In this document: piece after piece, positions 15,372 through 30,280 of the stretch
Position numbering within the stretch: position 1 is the first letter of the stretch
Layout of the letters: the number at the start of each line of letters is the position of its first letter
Source of the DNA: CAIXRL01 sp964619155
GTDB lineage: Bacteria; Eisenbacteria; RBG-16-71-46
Direction: 5' to 3'
DNA: 37,026 nucleotides
Assembly (NCBI GenBank): GCA_964619155.1
Contig: CAZUEM010000018.1
Coordinates: forward strand, 1-37,026
Notes under the pieces: model-generated
Databases searched by the model: none
What the model was told of the DNA's origin: nothing
What the model saw: the letters and a program-made list of their open reading frames with translations, nothing else
Program-made: the position numbers and the translations under genes

Positions 15372-16415
15372 ATGCGCATTCCCGCCGCCGCGCTCGCCGC
15401 GGCCGCTTTCACGCTCGCCGCGCTCGCCGCGCCGCCGCCCGCGGCCCGCGCCGAGGACGCGCCTTCGCTTCAGAAGCAACTCGACGCGCTCAAGCAGCAG
15501 ATCGAGGACCAGCGCTACACGACCGACCAGATCCTCAAGAAGCTCGACGACGTGCTGTGGTTCGACCGCGTCGGCGACGTGGCGATCGTGGACAAGGTCT
15601 ACCTGACCGGCCCGCCGGTGCCGAAGGAGACGCCGACCTACGGCATCGCCAACGAGCGGCACCCGTTCCGGTTCTGGACCTACACGTTCGTGCCGAAGAA
15701 GCTGGGCGCGAAGAAGGCGCCGCTCGTGGTGCTGCCGCACGGCGGCGTGCACGCCGACTTCACGACCTACCACACGCACATCATCCGCGAGCTGATGGAG
15801 CTGGGGTACGTGGTGATCGCGCCCGAGTACCGCGGCTCGACCGGCTACGGCAGGGGCTACGAGCAGGCCATCGATTACGGCGGGCTCGAGGTGGACGACT
15901 GCGTCGCCGCGCGCGACTGGGCGGTGGCGAACCTGCCGAACGTGGACGGCGGCCGCGTCGGGATCATCGGCTGGAGCCACGGCGGCCTCATCGCGCTGCT
16001 CTCGGTGTACGACCACCCGGAGAAGTTCAAGGTCTGCTACGCGGGCGTGCCGGTCTCGGACCTGGTCGCGCGCATGGGCTACCTGACGCAGGACTATCGC
16101 GACGAGTTCTCGGCGAAGTACCACCTCGGCAAGACCGCGAACCAGGACGTGGACGAGTACCGCCGCCGCTCGCCGGCCTGGAACGCGGCCAAGCTGCGCA
16201 CGCCGCTGCTCGTGCACACGACCACCAACGACCGCGACGTCAACTCGATCGAGGTCGAGCAGTTGATCGCGCAGCTCAAGGCCGCGGGCAAGGATTTCGA
16301 GTACAAGGTCTACAAGGACGCCCCGGGCGGCCACAGCTTCAACCGCATGGACCACGCGTACGCGCTCGAATCGCGCCGCGAAGTGTGGGCGTTCATCGGG
16401 AGGCACCTGAAGTAG
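15372..16415 (+). CDS. Secreted S9-type (prolyl oligopeptidase family) alpha/beta-hydrolase
   Basis: A 347-residue protein from ATG 15372. Residues 1-27 are an Ala-rich signal peptide. Residues ~31-60 are a short coiled-coil-like helix (LQKQLDALKQQIEDQ). Residues ~90-347 form the hydrolase: LVVLPHGGVHADF (oxyanion region), GYVVIAPEYRGSTGYG, the nucleophile elbow GWSHGG with S202, D287 in TTNDRDVN and H321 in GGHSFNRM, a complete triad. There is no N-terminal propeller, so it is shorter than classic S9 enzymes and closer to acylaminoacyl-peptidase catalytic domains. Likely a periplasmic or secreted peptidase or esterase. Substrate unknown. A strong hairpin follows at 16466. Confidence 0.88.
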   Translation: MRIPAAALAAAAFTLAALAAPPPAARAEDAPSLQKQLDALKQQIEDQRYTTDQILKKLDDVLWFDRVGDVAIVDKVYLTGPPVPKETPTYGIANERHPFRFWTYTFVPKKLGAKKAPLVVLPHGGVHADFTTYHTHIIRELMELGYVVIAPEYRGSTGYGRGYEQAIDYGGLEVDDCVAARDWAVANLPNVDGGRVGIIGWSHGGLIALLSVYDHPEKFKVCYAGVPVSDLVARMGYLTQDYRDEFSAKYHLGKTANQDVDEYRRRSPAWNAAKLRTPLLVHTTTNDRDVNSIEVEQLIAQLKAAGKDFEYKVYKDAPGGHSFNRMDHAYALESRREVWAFIGRHLK

Positions 16416-16465
16416 CGGGGAGGGGTTCAGGAGCCGCAGACAAGGTGTTGCCCTGCTGCACGGCA

Positions 16466-16500
16466 CGGGCCCCTGCGGGCATCTGAGCCGCAGGGGCCCG
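16466..16500 (+). terminator. Strong hairpin terminator after the S9 peptidase
   Basis: A perfect 13-bp stem (16466-16478 with 16488-16500) around a 9-base loop, followed by a relatively T-rich stretch (CTCTATTCCATAACTTTT). Confidence 0.75.
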
Positions 16501-16684
16501 CTCTATTCCATAACTTTTCGTTGACGTCGCAGGCGGCGCGGGCGTTTCCTTCGGGACGTTGCCGCAATCGCAACATCGCTCGACACCCGATCCCACAGGA
16601 GGTTCCCGAGACGCACCGGCCTCAGAGCAAGCCGAACTCACGCTGAAGGATGAAGACCCCGTCATGTTCGCACTCCGGTTCACA

Positions 16685-16703
16685 GCACCGGCGACTCCGG
16701 TGC
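16685..16703 (+). promoter_or_regulatory. Leader hairpin just upstream of the protease ribosome-binding site
   Basis: GCACCGG pairs with CCGGTGC around CGACT. It ends ten bases before the CTGGAGG ribosome-binding site (16713-16719) of the gene starting at 16725. It could tune translation or stabilise the mRNA. No known riboswitch class is evident. Confidence 0.25.
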
Positions 16704-16724
16704 TTCCCCAAGCCTGGAGGCATC

Positions 16725-24188
<7,464 letters not shown>

Positions 24189-24210
24189 GCCGCGAAACGG
24201 CTCACGCGAA

Positions 24211-24250
24211 ACACGGCGCCCCGGCGGAAGGACCCGCCGGGGCGCCGTGT
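24211..24250. terminator. Perfect 17-bp bidirectional terminator hairpin
   Basis: 24211-24227 pairs without mismatch with 24234-24250 around AAGGAC. It lies between the convergent protease (+) and zinc-ribbon membrane protein (-) genes and can serve both. The stem reads ACACGGCG on the outer side. Confidence 0.8.
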
Positions 24251-24276
24251 GTTCGGGCGGCCGTCGCGCGTCCGAC

Positions 24277-25050
24277 TCAGGCGGCGCGGGCGTGCTCTTC
24301 GCGGATACGTACCGCCCCGTGCGTTCGCCACGCGCGCCACAGCAGCCACGCCATCCACGCGACCGCGAGCGTCATCACGAGCGCGCCCGCAGCGTGGCTC
24401 GCGCGCGCGAGGGCGTGCTCCTGGCCGAGCCGCCCGGTCTCGGTCATCAGGTACTCCCAGTCGTGGAAGCCGTAGGGCGTGCTCTCGCCGGTGTTGCCGC
24501 CGAGCAGCGGCAGCTCGCCGGTGCCGGCGTCGGCGACGTAGGGGGCGATGTCGAGGAAGTTCTCGCCGAACCACCAGAGCGCCGCGGCCGCGCCGAACGG
24601 GTCCCGCGTCTTCAGGAGCAGCACGAGGCAGCAGACCATCGGCATAAGGAACTGCCCGAGCGTTCCGCCGAGCGTCCGCACGAAGTCGCCGAACGGCGAG
24701 AAGAAGACGTGCCCGGCCTCGTGGAACGGCAGGTTCACGAGGTGCATGAACGACTCGCCCGCGCCGTTGCTCTCGACGCTGTGCGAGACGAGCTTCGCGC
24801 CCCACAGGGCGAGCAGCGCCAGCAGCGCGGCGCGGCCGAGGAGCGCGGCCCGGCTCGCCGCGGGCGCGGGCGTGAACAGCCGCTCGGCCAGCCACGCGCC
24901 GGCCGCCACGTGGGCGGGCGGATGGATGGTGAATGTCGCTTCGGGGAGCGCGGCGGCGGCCGCCGGATCGGCCCTGCGGAACACCCGCCCGCAGTAGTCG
25001 CAGAGCAGGTTCGCGTCCTCCTGTTCCATTCCGCACTTGGGGCAGGTCAT
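24277..25050 (-). CDS. Zinc-ribbon membrane protein with HEAGH metalloprotease-like motif (M50-like)
   Basis: A 257-residue protein. Residues 3-23 are a zinc ribbon (CPKCG, CDYCG). Residues ~68-88 are a membrane helix, and H110-E-A-G-H114 follows at the start of another hydrophobic segment (HEAGHVFFSPFG), with more membrane helices near 130-147 and 222-242. FGENFLDIAP (D167) and D174 could supply the third zinc ligand. The layout is that of site-2-protease-like (M50) or related conserved membrane metalloproteins, but the NPDG motif of classic M50 is absent, so catalysis is unproven. It ends at the shared terminator 24211-24250 and follows the radical SAM gene, probably with its own promoter since a hairpin separates them. 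Confidence 0.75.
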   Translation of the reverse strand: MTCPKCGMEQEDANLLCDYCGRVFRRADPAAAAALPEATFTIHPPAHVAAGAWLAERLFTPAPAASRAALLGRAALLALLALWGAKLVSHSVESNGAGESFMHLVNLPFHEAGHVFFSPFGDFVRTLGGTLGQFLMPMVCCLVLLLKTRDPFGAAAALWWFGENFLDIAPYVADAGTGELPLLGGNTGESTPYGFHDWEYLMTETGRLGQEHALARASHAAGALVMTLAVAWMAWLLWRAWRTHGAVRIREEHARAA

Positions 25051-25099
25051 CGGGCGCCTCCGGGCCGCGGTCCGTCGCGAGTCCCGCCCGCCGGAACGG

Positions 25100-25137
25100 C
25101 CGGGCGGCCGCCCCGCGCAGCGGGGGCGACCGCCCGG
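25100..25137 (-). terminator. Hairpin terminator after the radical SAM gene
   Basis: An 8-bp outer stem (25100-25107 with 25130-25137) and a 5-bp inner stem (25110-25114 with 25123-25127) are separated by a 2x2 internal loop. It lies just downstream of the radical SAM stop at 25167 on the minus strand. Confidence 0.55.
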
Positions 25138-25166
25138 TTATCGGCCGTCGCGGGCGAGGACTGCGG

Positions 25167-26066
25167 TCAGCCCTCGACGCCGTACATCTCGTCCGGCGCG
25201 AGGAGCGCGGGGAAGCGCCCGCGAAGGTCGCGGCGCGTGGCGTAGCAGAGGTGGCAGGCGTCGGCCCAGCCGCCGTGCAGGCCGAGGCCGTAACGGCGCG
25301 CCAGCTCGGCGGGCCCGCCCGCCAGCAGCGGGCCGGCGATGGGGTGCGCGTCCGGGTCGTAGGCGCGCACGATCTCCGCGAGCGTCGTCTCGAAGACGTT
25401 GCCAAGCACGATTCCCTGGCACAGGTGCACGAAGCCGTGCGGGTCCACGTGCACGCGGCCCGGCTCGCGAAGGTCCTCGTAGGGGCACTCGGCGAACTCC
25501 GCGGCGAGGTGGTGGGGCGCGGTGCGGGCGAGGGCCTCGGCGGCGCGGCCGCGGAACATCAGGCGCGACTCGCCGGGCGGCAGCTGCCCGGCCGAGTGCG
25601 GCACGCCGGCGCGCTCGGGCGAGGCGATGCGGATGACCTCGGCGGGAATGCCGAGCCGGGCCGCCGCCGCGCGGGCGCGCTCCACGCGCGCGATCTGCTC
25701 CGCGTCGCCGTGGTACTCGTCGCAGCTCATCTCGAGCGAGCGGACGTCGCCGGCGAGGTCGGCGAGCCACTCCTCCGCGTCCCGTTCGCTCGTCGCCCAG
25801 TAAGCGTTGCTCACGACGCCGACCTGGAACCCCATCGCCGCGGCGAGGCGGACGCCCCGGCGGAGCAGCGCGTGGTAGAGGAACGGCTCGCCGCCCTCGA
25901 AGTAGAGCCACTCGACCGTGCCGAGCGAGTGCCCCTGCCCGAGCACACGCTCGAGCCGCTCCAGCGTGAACGTCGCCGACTGCCGCGGGCTCGACCACAC
26001 GAAGCAGTGGTCGCACTCGTACGTGCAGCCGTAGGTGAGCAGGACGTGCAGGCCGGTGAGGGTCAT
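25167..26066 (-). CDS. Radical SAM protein with C-terminal Cys cluster (SPASM-like)
   Basis: A 299-residue protein from ATG 26066 behind GGAGGTG. C14-T-Y-E-C18-D-H-C21 is the CxxxCxxC motif that binds the SAM-cleaving 4Fe-4S cluster; YFEGGEPFL is the GGE motif. The C-terminal third has further cysteines (AECPYED, HVDPHGFVHLCQG, DACHLCYATRRDL) arranged like a SPASM/twitch auxiliary cluster. Such proteins modify peptides or serve as maturases, but no small precursor peptide gene was found beside it. An in-frame upstream ATG (26102) gives 12 extra residues and lacks a better ribosome-binding site. Substrate unknown. Confidence 0.85.
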   Translation of the reverse strand: MTLTGLHVLLTYGCTYECDHCFVWSSPRQSATFTLERLERVLGQGHSLGTVEWLYFEGGEPFLYHALLRRGVRLAAAMGFQVGVVSNAYWATSERDAEEWLADLAGDVRSLEMSCDEYHGDAEQIARVERARAAAARLGIPAEVIRIASPERAGVPHSAGQLPPGESRLMFRGRAAEALARTAPHHLAAEFAECPYEDLREPGRVHVDPHGFVHLCQGIVLGNVFETTLAEIVRAYDPDAHPIAGPLLAGGPAELARRYGLGLHGGWADACHLCYATRRDLRGRFPALLAPDEMYGVEG

Positions 26067-26119
26067 GGGCCACCTCCTTCCGAGGTGGCCGGACGCTAGC
26101 ACCGGGCCCGGGGAAACGG

Positions 26120-26154
26120 GCGGCGGGCGTGCCCCGAGGGAGCACGCCCGCCGC
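26120..26154 (-). terminator. Hairpin terminator after the aquaporin gene
   Basis: A perfect 13-bp stem (26120-26132 with 26142-26154) around a 9-base loop, 12 bases past the aquaporin stop on the minus strand. Confidence 0.65.
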
Positions 26155-26166
26155 GGGGAGGAGAGC

Positions 26167-26799
26167 TCAGTCGTTGCCCTGCAGCCGGAACACCCAGGCC
26201 GCGGCCGCGCCGCCCAGGAGCGGGCCGACGAGGTAGATCCACAGGTTCGCCAGCCAGCCGCCGCCGAAGATCAGGCTGACGAGGGTCGGGCCGGCGCCGA
26301 CGGCGGGGTTGAACGCGCCGCCCGAGACGCCGCCGCCGGCGAACGCCGCGACGACGATCGTGAAGCCGATCGCCAGGCCGTAGTACGAGTTGCCCTGCGT
26401 CTTCGACGAGGTGGCGGTCTGCAGCACCACCAGGCAGAGCGCGAACGTGTACAGGAACTCGACGATCAGCGCTTCGATCACCGTGACGCCCTCGCCCGGC
26501 ATGGGCGCGAACGTCTTGTTCATGACGATGTACCCCACGTACGCGGCGGCGATGGCGCCCGCGAGCTGGGCGGCCCAGTAGGGCACCACCTGCTTCATGG
26601 GCAGCTTGCCGCGCATCGCCACGGCCAGCGTCACGGCGGGGTTGTAGTGCCCGCCCGAGATGTGCCCGCCCATGTAGACCATGATCATGAGCGAGGCGCC
26701 GATCGCGAGCGGCGCCATGGGCACGTTGCCCGACACGGTGAGGCAGACCGTCAGGACGAGGAAGAAAGTGCCGATCGCCTCGGTCAGGTACTCGCGCAT
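26167..26799 (-). CDS. Aquaporin / MIP-family channel
   Basis: A 210-residue protein with six membrane helices and two half-helix NPA loops: HYNPAVTLA (N53-P54-A55) and AFNPAVGAGP (N164-P165-A166). ATG 26799 is set by GGGAGGT and the family start REYLTEAIGTFFLV. MIP channels pass water or small neutral solutes through the inner membrane. The Arg that normally follows the second NPA in the selectivity filter is Val167 here, so the pore may be wider or less selective than classic water channels. Length is slightly short for the family (usually 220-280). Confidence 0.9.
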   Translation of the reverse strand: MREYLTEAIGTFFLVLTVCLTVSGNVPMAPLAIGASLMIMVYMGGHISGGHYNPAVTLAVAMRGKLPMKQVVPYWAAQLAGAIAAAYVGYIVMNKTFAPMPGEGVTVIEALIVEFLYTFALCLVVLQTATSSKTQGNSYYGLAIGFTIVVAAFAGGGVSGGAFNPAVGAGPTLVSLIFGGGWLANLWIYLVGPLLGGAAAAWVFRLQGND

Positions 26800-27115
26800 C
26801 GTGACCTCCCTGCGAAGGGCGGGAGCCGGACGGAGCCGGCGAGTCCCGCGGGGTGCGACGCGACGGGCGTCCGCGGACGGTGCGAGGAGGGATGCGGGCG
26901 AGAGGGCGGCGGACTCCCGAACGACCGCGCGATGGGACCACCGGCGCGGGACGGTGTCAAAGCCCGGGGATGCGGGGTGCGGCGGCGGACGGGCGGCAAG
27001 CAGTTCCGGACGTGCGGCAAGGCGAGGCCCGCCCGCGCCCGGGCAGAGTGCGACCGTCGAGACGGGGCCCGCGCGGGGCCCCGGGACAGGTCCCCCATCC
27101 ACGAGGAGTCGCACC

Positions 27116-27610
27116 ATGAAGCATCTCGCACGGGCGCTCGCATTCGGCGCCCTGGTCCTCGCCCTGCCGTCCACCGACGCGCACGGCGCCCCGATGTCCC
27201 TCGGCATTCGCGATGCGACGATCGATGCCGCGGGCGGCGCCTCGCTTGCGGGCGGCGGCTCGTTCGACCCCGGCACCGGCCGGCTGCAGGTCCGCGGCAC
27301 GCTGCGTCTCCCGGGCGGCGTCGTGGACGGCCCGCTCGCCGGCCTGCGGGCGGGCGAACGAGTCCGCTGGGAGGGCGCCAACATCCTGCCGTCTGCCTCG
27401 TACACGGCCGGCGCGGGCGCCGAACGCAGCGCGGTGACGGACGGCGCGTCGCTGGTCCTGCACGCGGAGTTCTTTCCGGCGGGCGGCGGCGGGACGCGGC
27501 GGGCCAAGATGATCCTGGCGACCGCCGACCTCGACCCGGACGCGCCGGGCACGCAGAACCTCTGGATCGAGGGATTGGGCTGCGGCACCGCCGCGATCAC
27601 GATCCGGTGA
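27116..27610 (+). CDS. Hypothetical secreted protein
   Basis: A 164-residue protein from ATG 27116 behind ACGAGGAG. Residues 1-24 are a signal peptide (ARALAFGALVLALPSTDAHG). The mature part is Gly/Ala-rich and beta-structured (LQVRGTLRLPGGVVDG, LVLHAEFFPAGGG, NLWIEGLGCGTAAITI). I recognise no family. Convergent with the epimerase gene across a hairpin. Strong GC3 bias supports real coding. Confidence 0.7.
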   Translation: MKHLARALAFGALVLALPSTDAHGAPMSLGIRDATIDAAGGASLAGGGSFDPGTGRLQVRGTLRLPGGVVDGPLAGLRAGERVRWEGANILPSASYTAGAGAERSAVTDGASLVLHAEFFPAGGGGTRRAKMILATADLDPDAPGTQNLWIEGLGCGTAAITIR

Positions 27611-27616
27611 GCGGGC

Positions 27617-27644
27617 CGGGCGGGGGCGGAAACGCCTCCGCCCG
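27617..27644. terminator. Bidirectional hairpin terminator with GAAA loop
   Basis: A 12-bp stem with one G-U pair (27617-27628 with 27633-27644) closed by a GAAA tetraloop, between convergent genes 27116 (+) and 27658 (-). Confidence 0.7.
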
Positions 27645-27657
27645 CGCCGTGCGCGCT

Positions 27658-28131
27658 TCAGGCTTCTCGCTTCCCCTGGCAGAGCTCGACGAGCACGCCC
27701 CCGAAGCTCTTCGGGTGCAGGAACGCGACCGTGCTGCCGTGCGCGCCGGCTCGCGGCGTCTCGTCCACGAGCCGCGCGCCGACGGCCTTCGCGGTGGCGA
27801 GATGCGCGGCGACGTCGTCCACCTCGAGGCTCACGTGGTGCAGCCCGGGCCCGCGCTCGCGCAGGAACTTCGCCACGGTGTGGGTGTCGGCGAGCGGCTG
27901 CAGCAGCTCGAACGTGACGGGACCCAGGTGCACGAACAGCACGCGCAGCGTGCCACCGTCGAGCACCTCCTCGGCGCCGCGCACGCCGCCCAGCGCGGCG
28001 GCGAGCGTCGCGGCGAGCGCGTCGGCGTCGGGCGTGGCGATGGCGACGTGCGAGAGCCCGGTGACTCCACCGGTGTCCCCGCGTCCCCCCGCGCCGCCGT
28101 CGGCGGGTGTTCCGGGTTCGTGCGCGCTCAC
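27658..28131 (-). CDS. mce: Methylmalonyl-CoA epimerase (VOC fold)
   Basis: A 157-residue protein from GTG 28131, whose GTGA overlaps the stop of the mutase gene. It interconverts (S)- and (R)-methylmalonyl-CoA so that the carboxylase product can enter the mutase. Metal ligands of the vicinal-oxygen-chelate fold are visible as GLSHVAIA, GPGLHHVSLEVDD and GVLVELCQG. GSTVAFLHPKSFGG is typical of the family. The first ~24 residues (Gly/Pro/Ala-rich) are extra compared with most epimerases, so a start nearer GVTGLSHVA is possible. Last gene of the methylmalonyl operon. Confidence 0.92.
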   Translation of the reverse strand: MSAHEPGTPADGGAGGRGDTGGVTGLSHVAIATPDADALAATLAAALGGVRGAEEVLDGGTLRVLFVHLGPVTFELLQPLADTHTVAKFLRERGPGLHHVSLEVDDVAAHLATAKAVGARLVDETPRAGAHGSTVAFLHPKSFGGVLVELCQGKREA

Positions 28132-29765
28132 AGCCGGTCCCCCGGGCGGTGCACGCCGAAGACCTCGCGCATCGCGTCGCACACCTCGCCGAGCGTGGCG
28201 CGGGCCTTGAGGGCCGCGAGGATGGGCGGCACCAGGTTGCCCGTCCCGCGCGCCACGGACGTCACGCGCGCGAGCGCCGCGTCGCAGGCGGCGCGGTCGC
28301 GCGTCGAGCGCCAGCCGGCGAGGAACGCCGCGCGCTCGGTCTCGACGTTCGGGTCGTGCGCGAACGGCGGCGCGGGCACCGGTGCGCCGTCGGCGAAGCG
28401 GTTGACGCCCACGACCACGCGGGCGCCGCTCTCCACGTCGCGCTGCCACTGGTAGGCCGCGAGGTGGATCTGCTCCTGCACCCAGCCCGAGGCGATGGCC
28501 TCGAGCATGCCCCCCAGCCGGTCCACGTGCGCGAGCAGCACGCGCGCACGGGCCTCGAGGTCGGCGGTCAGCGACTCGACGAAGTACGAGCCCGCGAGCG
28601 GGTCCACGGCGTCGGTGGCGCCGCTCTCGTGCGCGATCACCTGCTGGGTGCGCAGCGCGAGCAGCGCGGAGTCCTTCGACGGCAGGCCGAGCGCCTCGTC
28701 GTAGCTGTTCGTGTGCAGCGACTGCGTGCCGCCGAGGACCGCGGCCAGCGCCTGCAGCGTGACGCGCACGACGTTGTTGTCCGGCTGCTGCGCGGTGAGC
28801 ATCGAGCCGGCGGTCTGGGTGTGGAACCGGAGCTTGAGCGCCTCGGGGTCCGTGACGCCATAGCGCTCGCCGAGCAGCTCGGCCCACAGCTTGCGCGCGG
28901 CGCGGAACTTGGCCACCTCCTCGAAGAGGTGGTTGTGGGCGTTGAAGAAGAACGAGATGCGCTTCGCGATGCGCGCGAGGTCGAGGCCGCGCGCCTTCGC
29001 GGCGTCGAGGTAGGCGAGCCCGTCGGCGAGCGTGAACGCCAGCTCCTGCACGGCGGTCGAGCCGGCCTCGCGCATGTGGTAGCCGCTCACCGAGATCGAG
29101 TTCCACTGCGGCGCCTCGGCGGCGGTGAACTCGAACACGTCGGTGACGAGCCGCAGGGAGGGTTCCGGCGGGTAGATGTACGTGCCGCGGGCGATGTACT
29201 CCTTGAGCACGTCGTTCTGCACGGTGCCGCCCAGCTTCGCGCGCGGCGTGCCGCGCGCGTCCGCGACCGCGACGTAGAACGCCAGCAGCAGCGGGGCGGT
29301 GGCGTTGATGGTCATGGACGTGGTGACGCGGTCGAGCGGCAGTCCGGCGAGCAGCTGCTCCATGTCGGCGAGGCACGAGATCGCGACACCGACCTTGCCG
29401 ACCTCGCCGCGCGCGAGCGCGTGGTCGCTGTCGTAGCCCATCTGCGTGGGCAGGTCGAAGGCGACCGAGAGGCCGGTCTGGCCCTGCTCGAGCAGGAAGC
29501 GGAAACGCTCGTTGGTCTGCGCGGCGCTGCCGAAGCCGGCGTACTGGCGCATGGTCCAGAGCCGCGAGCGGTACATGCCCGGGTGGACGCCGCGCGTGTA
29601 CGGCGGCTCGCCGGGCGCGGGCGTGCGGGCGGCGAGATCGGCGGGCAGGTCGGCGGGGAAGTAGACGGGCTTGACGCGGACGTCGCTCGGCGTGGTGCGC
29701 GGCGCGACGTCGGGCTGGGGGGCGGCCGCCGGCGGCCTGCCGCCCGCCTTCCTGCGCGGGCTCAC
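28128..29765 (-). CDS. Methylmalonyl-CoA mutase, catalytic (large) subunit without B12-binding domain
   Basis: A 545-residue protein from GTG 29765. It isomerises (R)-methylmalonyl-CoA to succinyl-CoA with adenosylcobalamin. Family blocks are complete: TMRQYAGFGSAAQTNERFRF, SVAFDLPTQMGYDSD, GTVQNDVLKEYIARGTYIYP, FHTQTAGSMLTAQQPDNNVV, LGGTQSLHTNSYDEALGLP. The Tyr in RQYAGF and the Arg in YIARGTYI are those expected for methylmalonyl-CoA; isobutyryl-CoA mutase has Phe and Gln. The protein ends right after the TIM barrel, so the cobalamin-binding domain must come from a separate subunit, as in archaeal-type split mutases; no such gene lies in this window. The first ~35 residues are a low-complexity extension. 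GTGA overlaps join it to genes on both sides. Confidence 0.92.
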   Translation of the reverse strand: MSPRRKAGGRPPAAAPQPDVAPRTTPSDVRVKPVYFPADLPADLAARTPAPGEPPYTRGVHPGMYRSRLWTMRQYAGFGSAAQTNERFRFLLEQGQTGLSVAFDLPTQMGYDSDHALARGEVGKVGVAISCLADMEQLLAGLPLDRVTTSMTINATAPLLLAFYVAVADARGTPRAKLGGTVQNDVLKEYIARGTYIYPPEPSLRLVTDVFEFTAAEAPQWNSISVSGYHMREAGSTAVQELAFTLADGLAYLDAAKARGLDLARIAKRISFFFNAHNHLFEEVAKFRAARKLWAELLGERYGVTDPEALKLRFHTQTAGSMLTAQQPDNNVVRVTLQALAAVLGGTQSLHTNSYDEALGLPSKDSALLALRTQQVIAHESGATDAVDPLAGSYFVESLTADLEARARVLLAHVDRLGGMLEAIASGWVQEQIHLAAYQWQRDVESGARVVVGVNRFADGAPVPAPPFAHDPNVETERAAFLAGWRSTRDRAACDAALARVTSVARGTGNLVPPILAALKARATLGEVCDAMREVFGVHRPGDRL

Positions 29766-30280
29766 GAGGCGGCCTCGGGCTTGAGTTTGACGAGGGGCTG
29801 GCCGGCGCTCACGGCGGCCTTCTCGGCCACGAGAATCTCGGCGACCACGCCGCCCGTGTGGGCGGCCAGCTCGTTCTGCATCTTCATGGCTTCGAGCACG
29901 ACGACGGCCTGCCCGGGCTGCACGACGTCGCCGGGCTTGACGCGGATTGCGACGACCGCGCCGGGCATGGGGGCGCTGATGGTCTCGCCCGCGGCCTTCG
30001 CGCGCGCGCCCTGCTGCTGGCGGAGCATCTTCTCGAGCGGGTGGCGCGCCTCGACCGCGACGGTGTGGTTCTGCCAGGTGACGCGCAGTTCGTCGCCCTC
30101 CTCGACGACGCGCACCTCGTACGAGCGGCCGTCCACGAGCAGCGACCACACGCGGCCGTCGGGCAGGCGCACGAAGTCGGCGTCGAGCTTGCGGCCCTCG
30201 ACCTCCAGCACGAGCCGGTCGCCGTGGGTCGTGAACTCGACCTCGGCGTCGCGGCCGTCGAGCGTCACCCAGACCTTCAC
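29762..30280 (-). CDS. Biotin carboxyl carrier protein subunit (acyl-CoA carboxylase)
   Basis: A 172-residue protein from GTG 30280, overlapping the biotin carboxylase stop by GTGA. Residues ~1-85 are a beta-rich domain like the segment before the biotinyl domain in propionyl-CoA carboxylase alpha chains (VKVWVTLDGRDAEVEF, VWSLLVDGRSYEVRV). Residues ~101-168 are the biotinyl domain with EAMKMQNE, K133 being the biotin attachment site. It should carry CO2 from the biotin carboxylase to a carboxyltransferase. In actinobacterial and animal enzymes this part is fused to the carboxylase; here it is a separate gene. Confidence 0.9.
   Translation of the reverse strand: MKVWVTLDGRDAEVEFTTHGDRLVLEVEGRKLDADFVRLPDGRVWSLLVDGRSYEVRVVEEGDELRVTWQNHTVAVEARHPLEKMLRQQQGARAKAAGETISAPMPGAVVAIRVKPGDVVQPGQAVVVLEAMKMQNELAAHTGGVVAEILVAEKAAVSAGQPLVKLKPEAAS

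Larger units (their letters stand above)
16416..16724. other. Intergenic region upstream of the subtilisin-like gene
   Basis: 309 bases holding the strong terminator at 16466-16500, a TTGACG at 16522-16527 without a convincing -10 partner, and a short hairpin (16685-16703) ten bases before the ribosome-binding site of the next gene. A frame is open from ATG 16650 into the protease gene, but the signal peptide and Shine-Dalgarno favour 16725. Confidence 0.4.
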
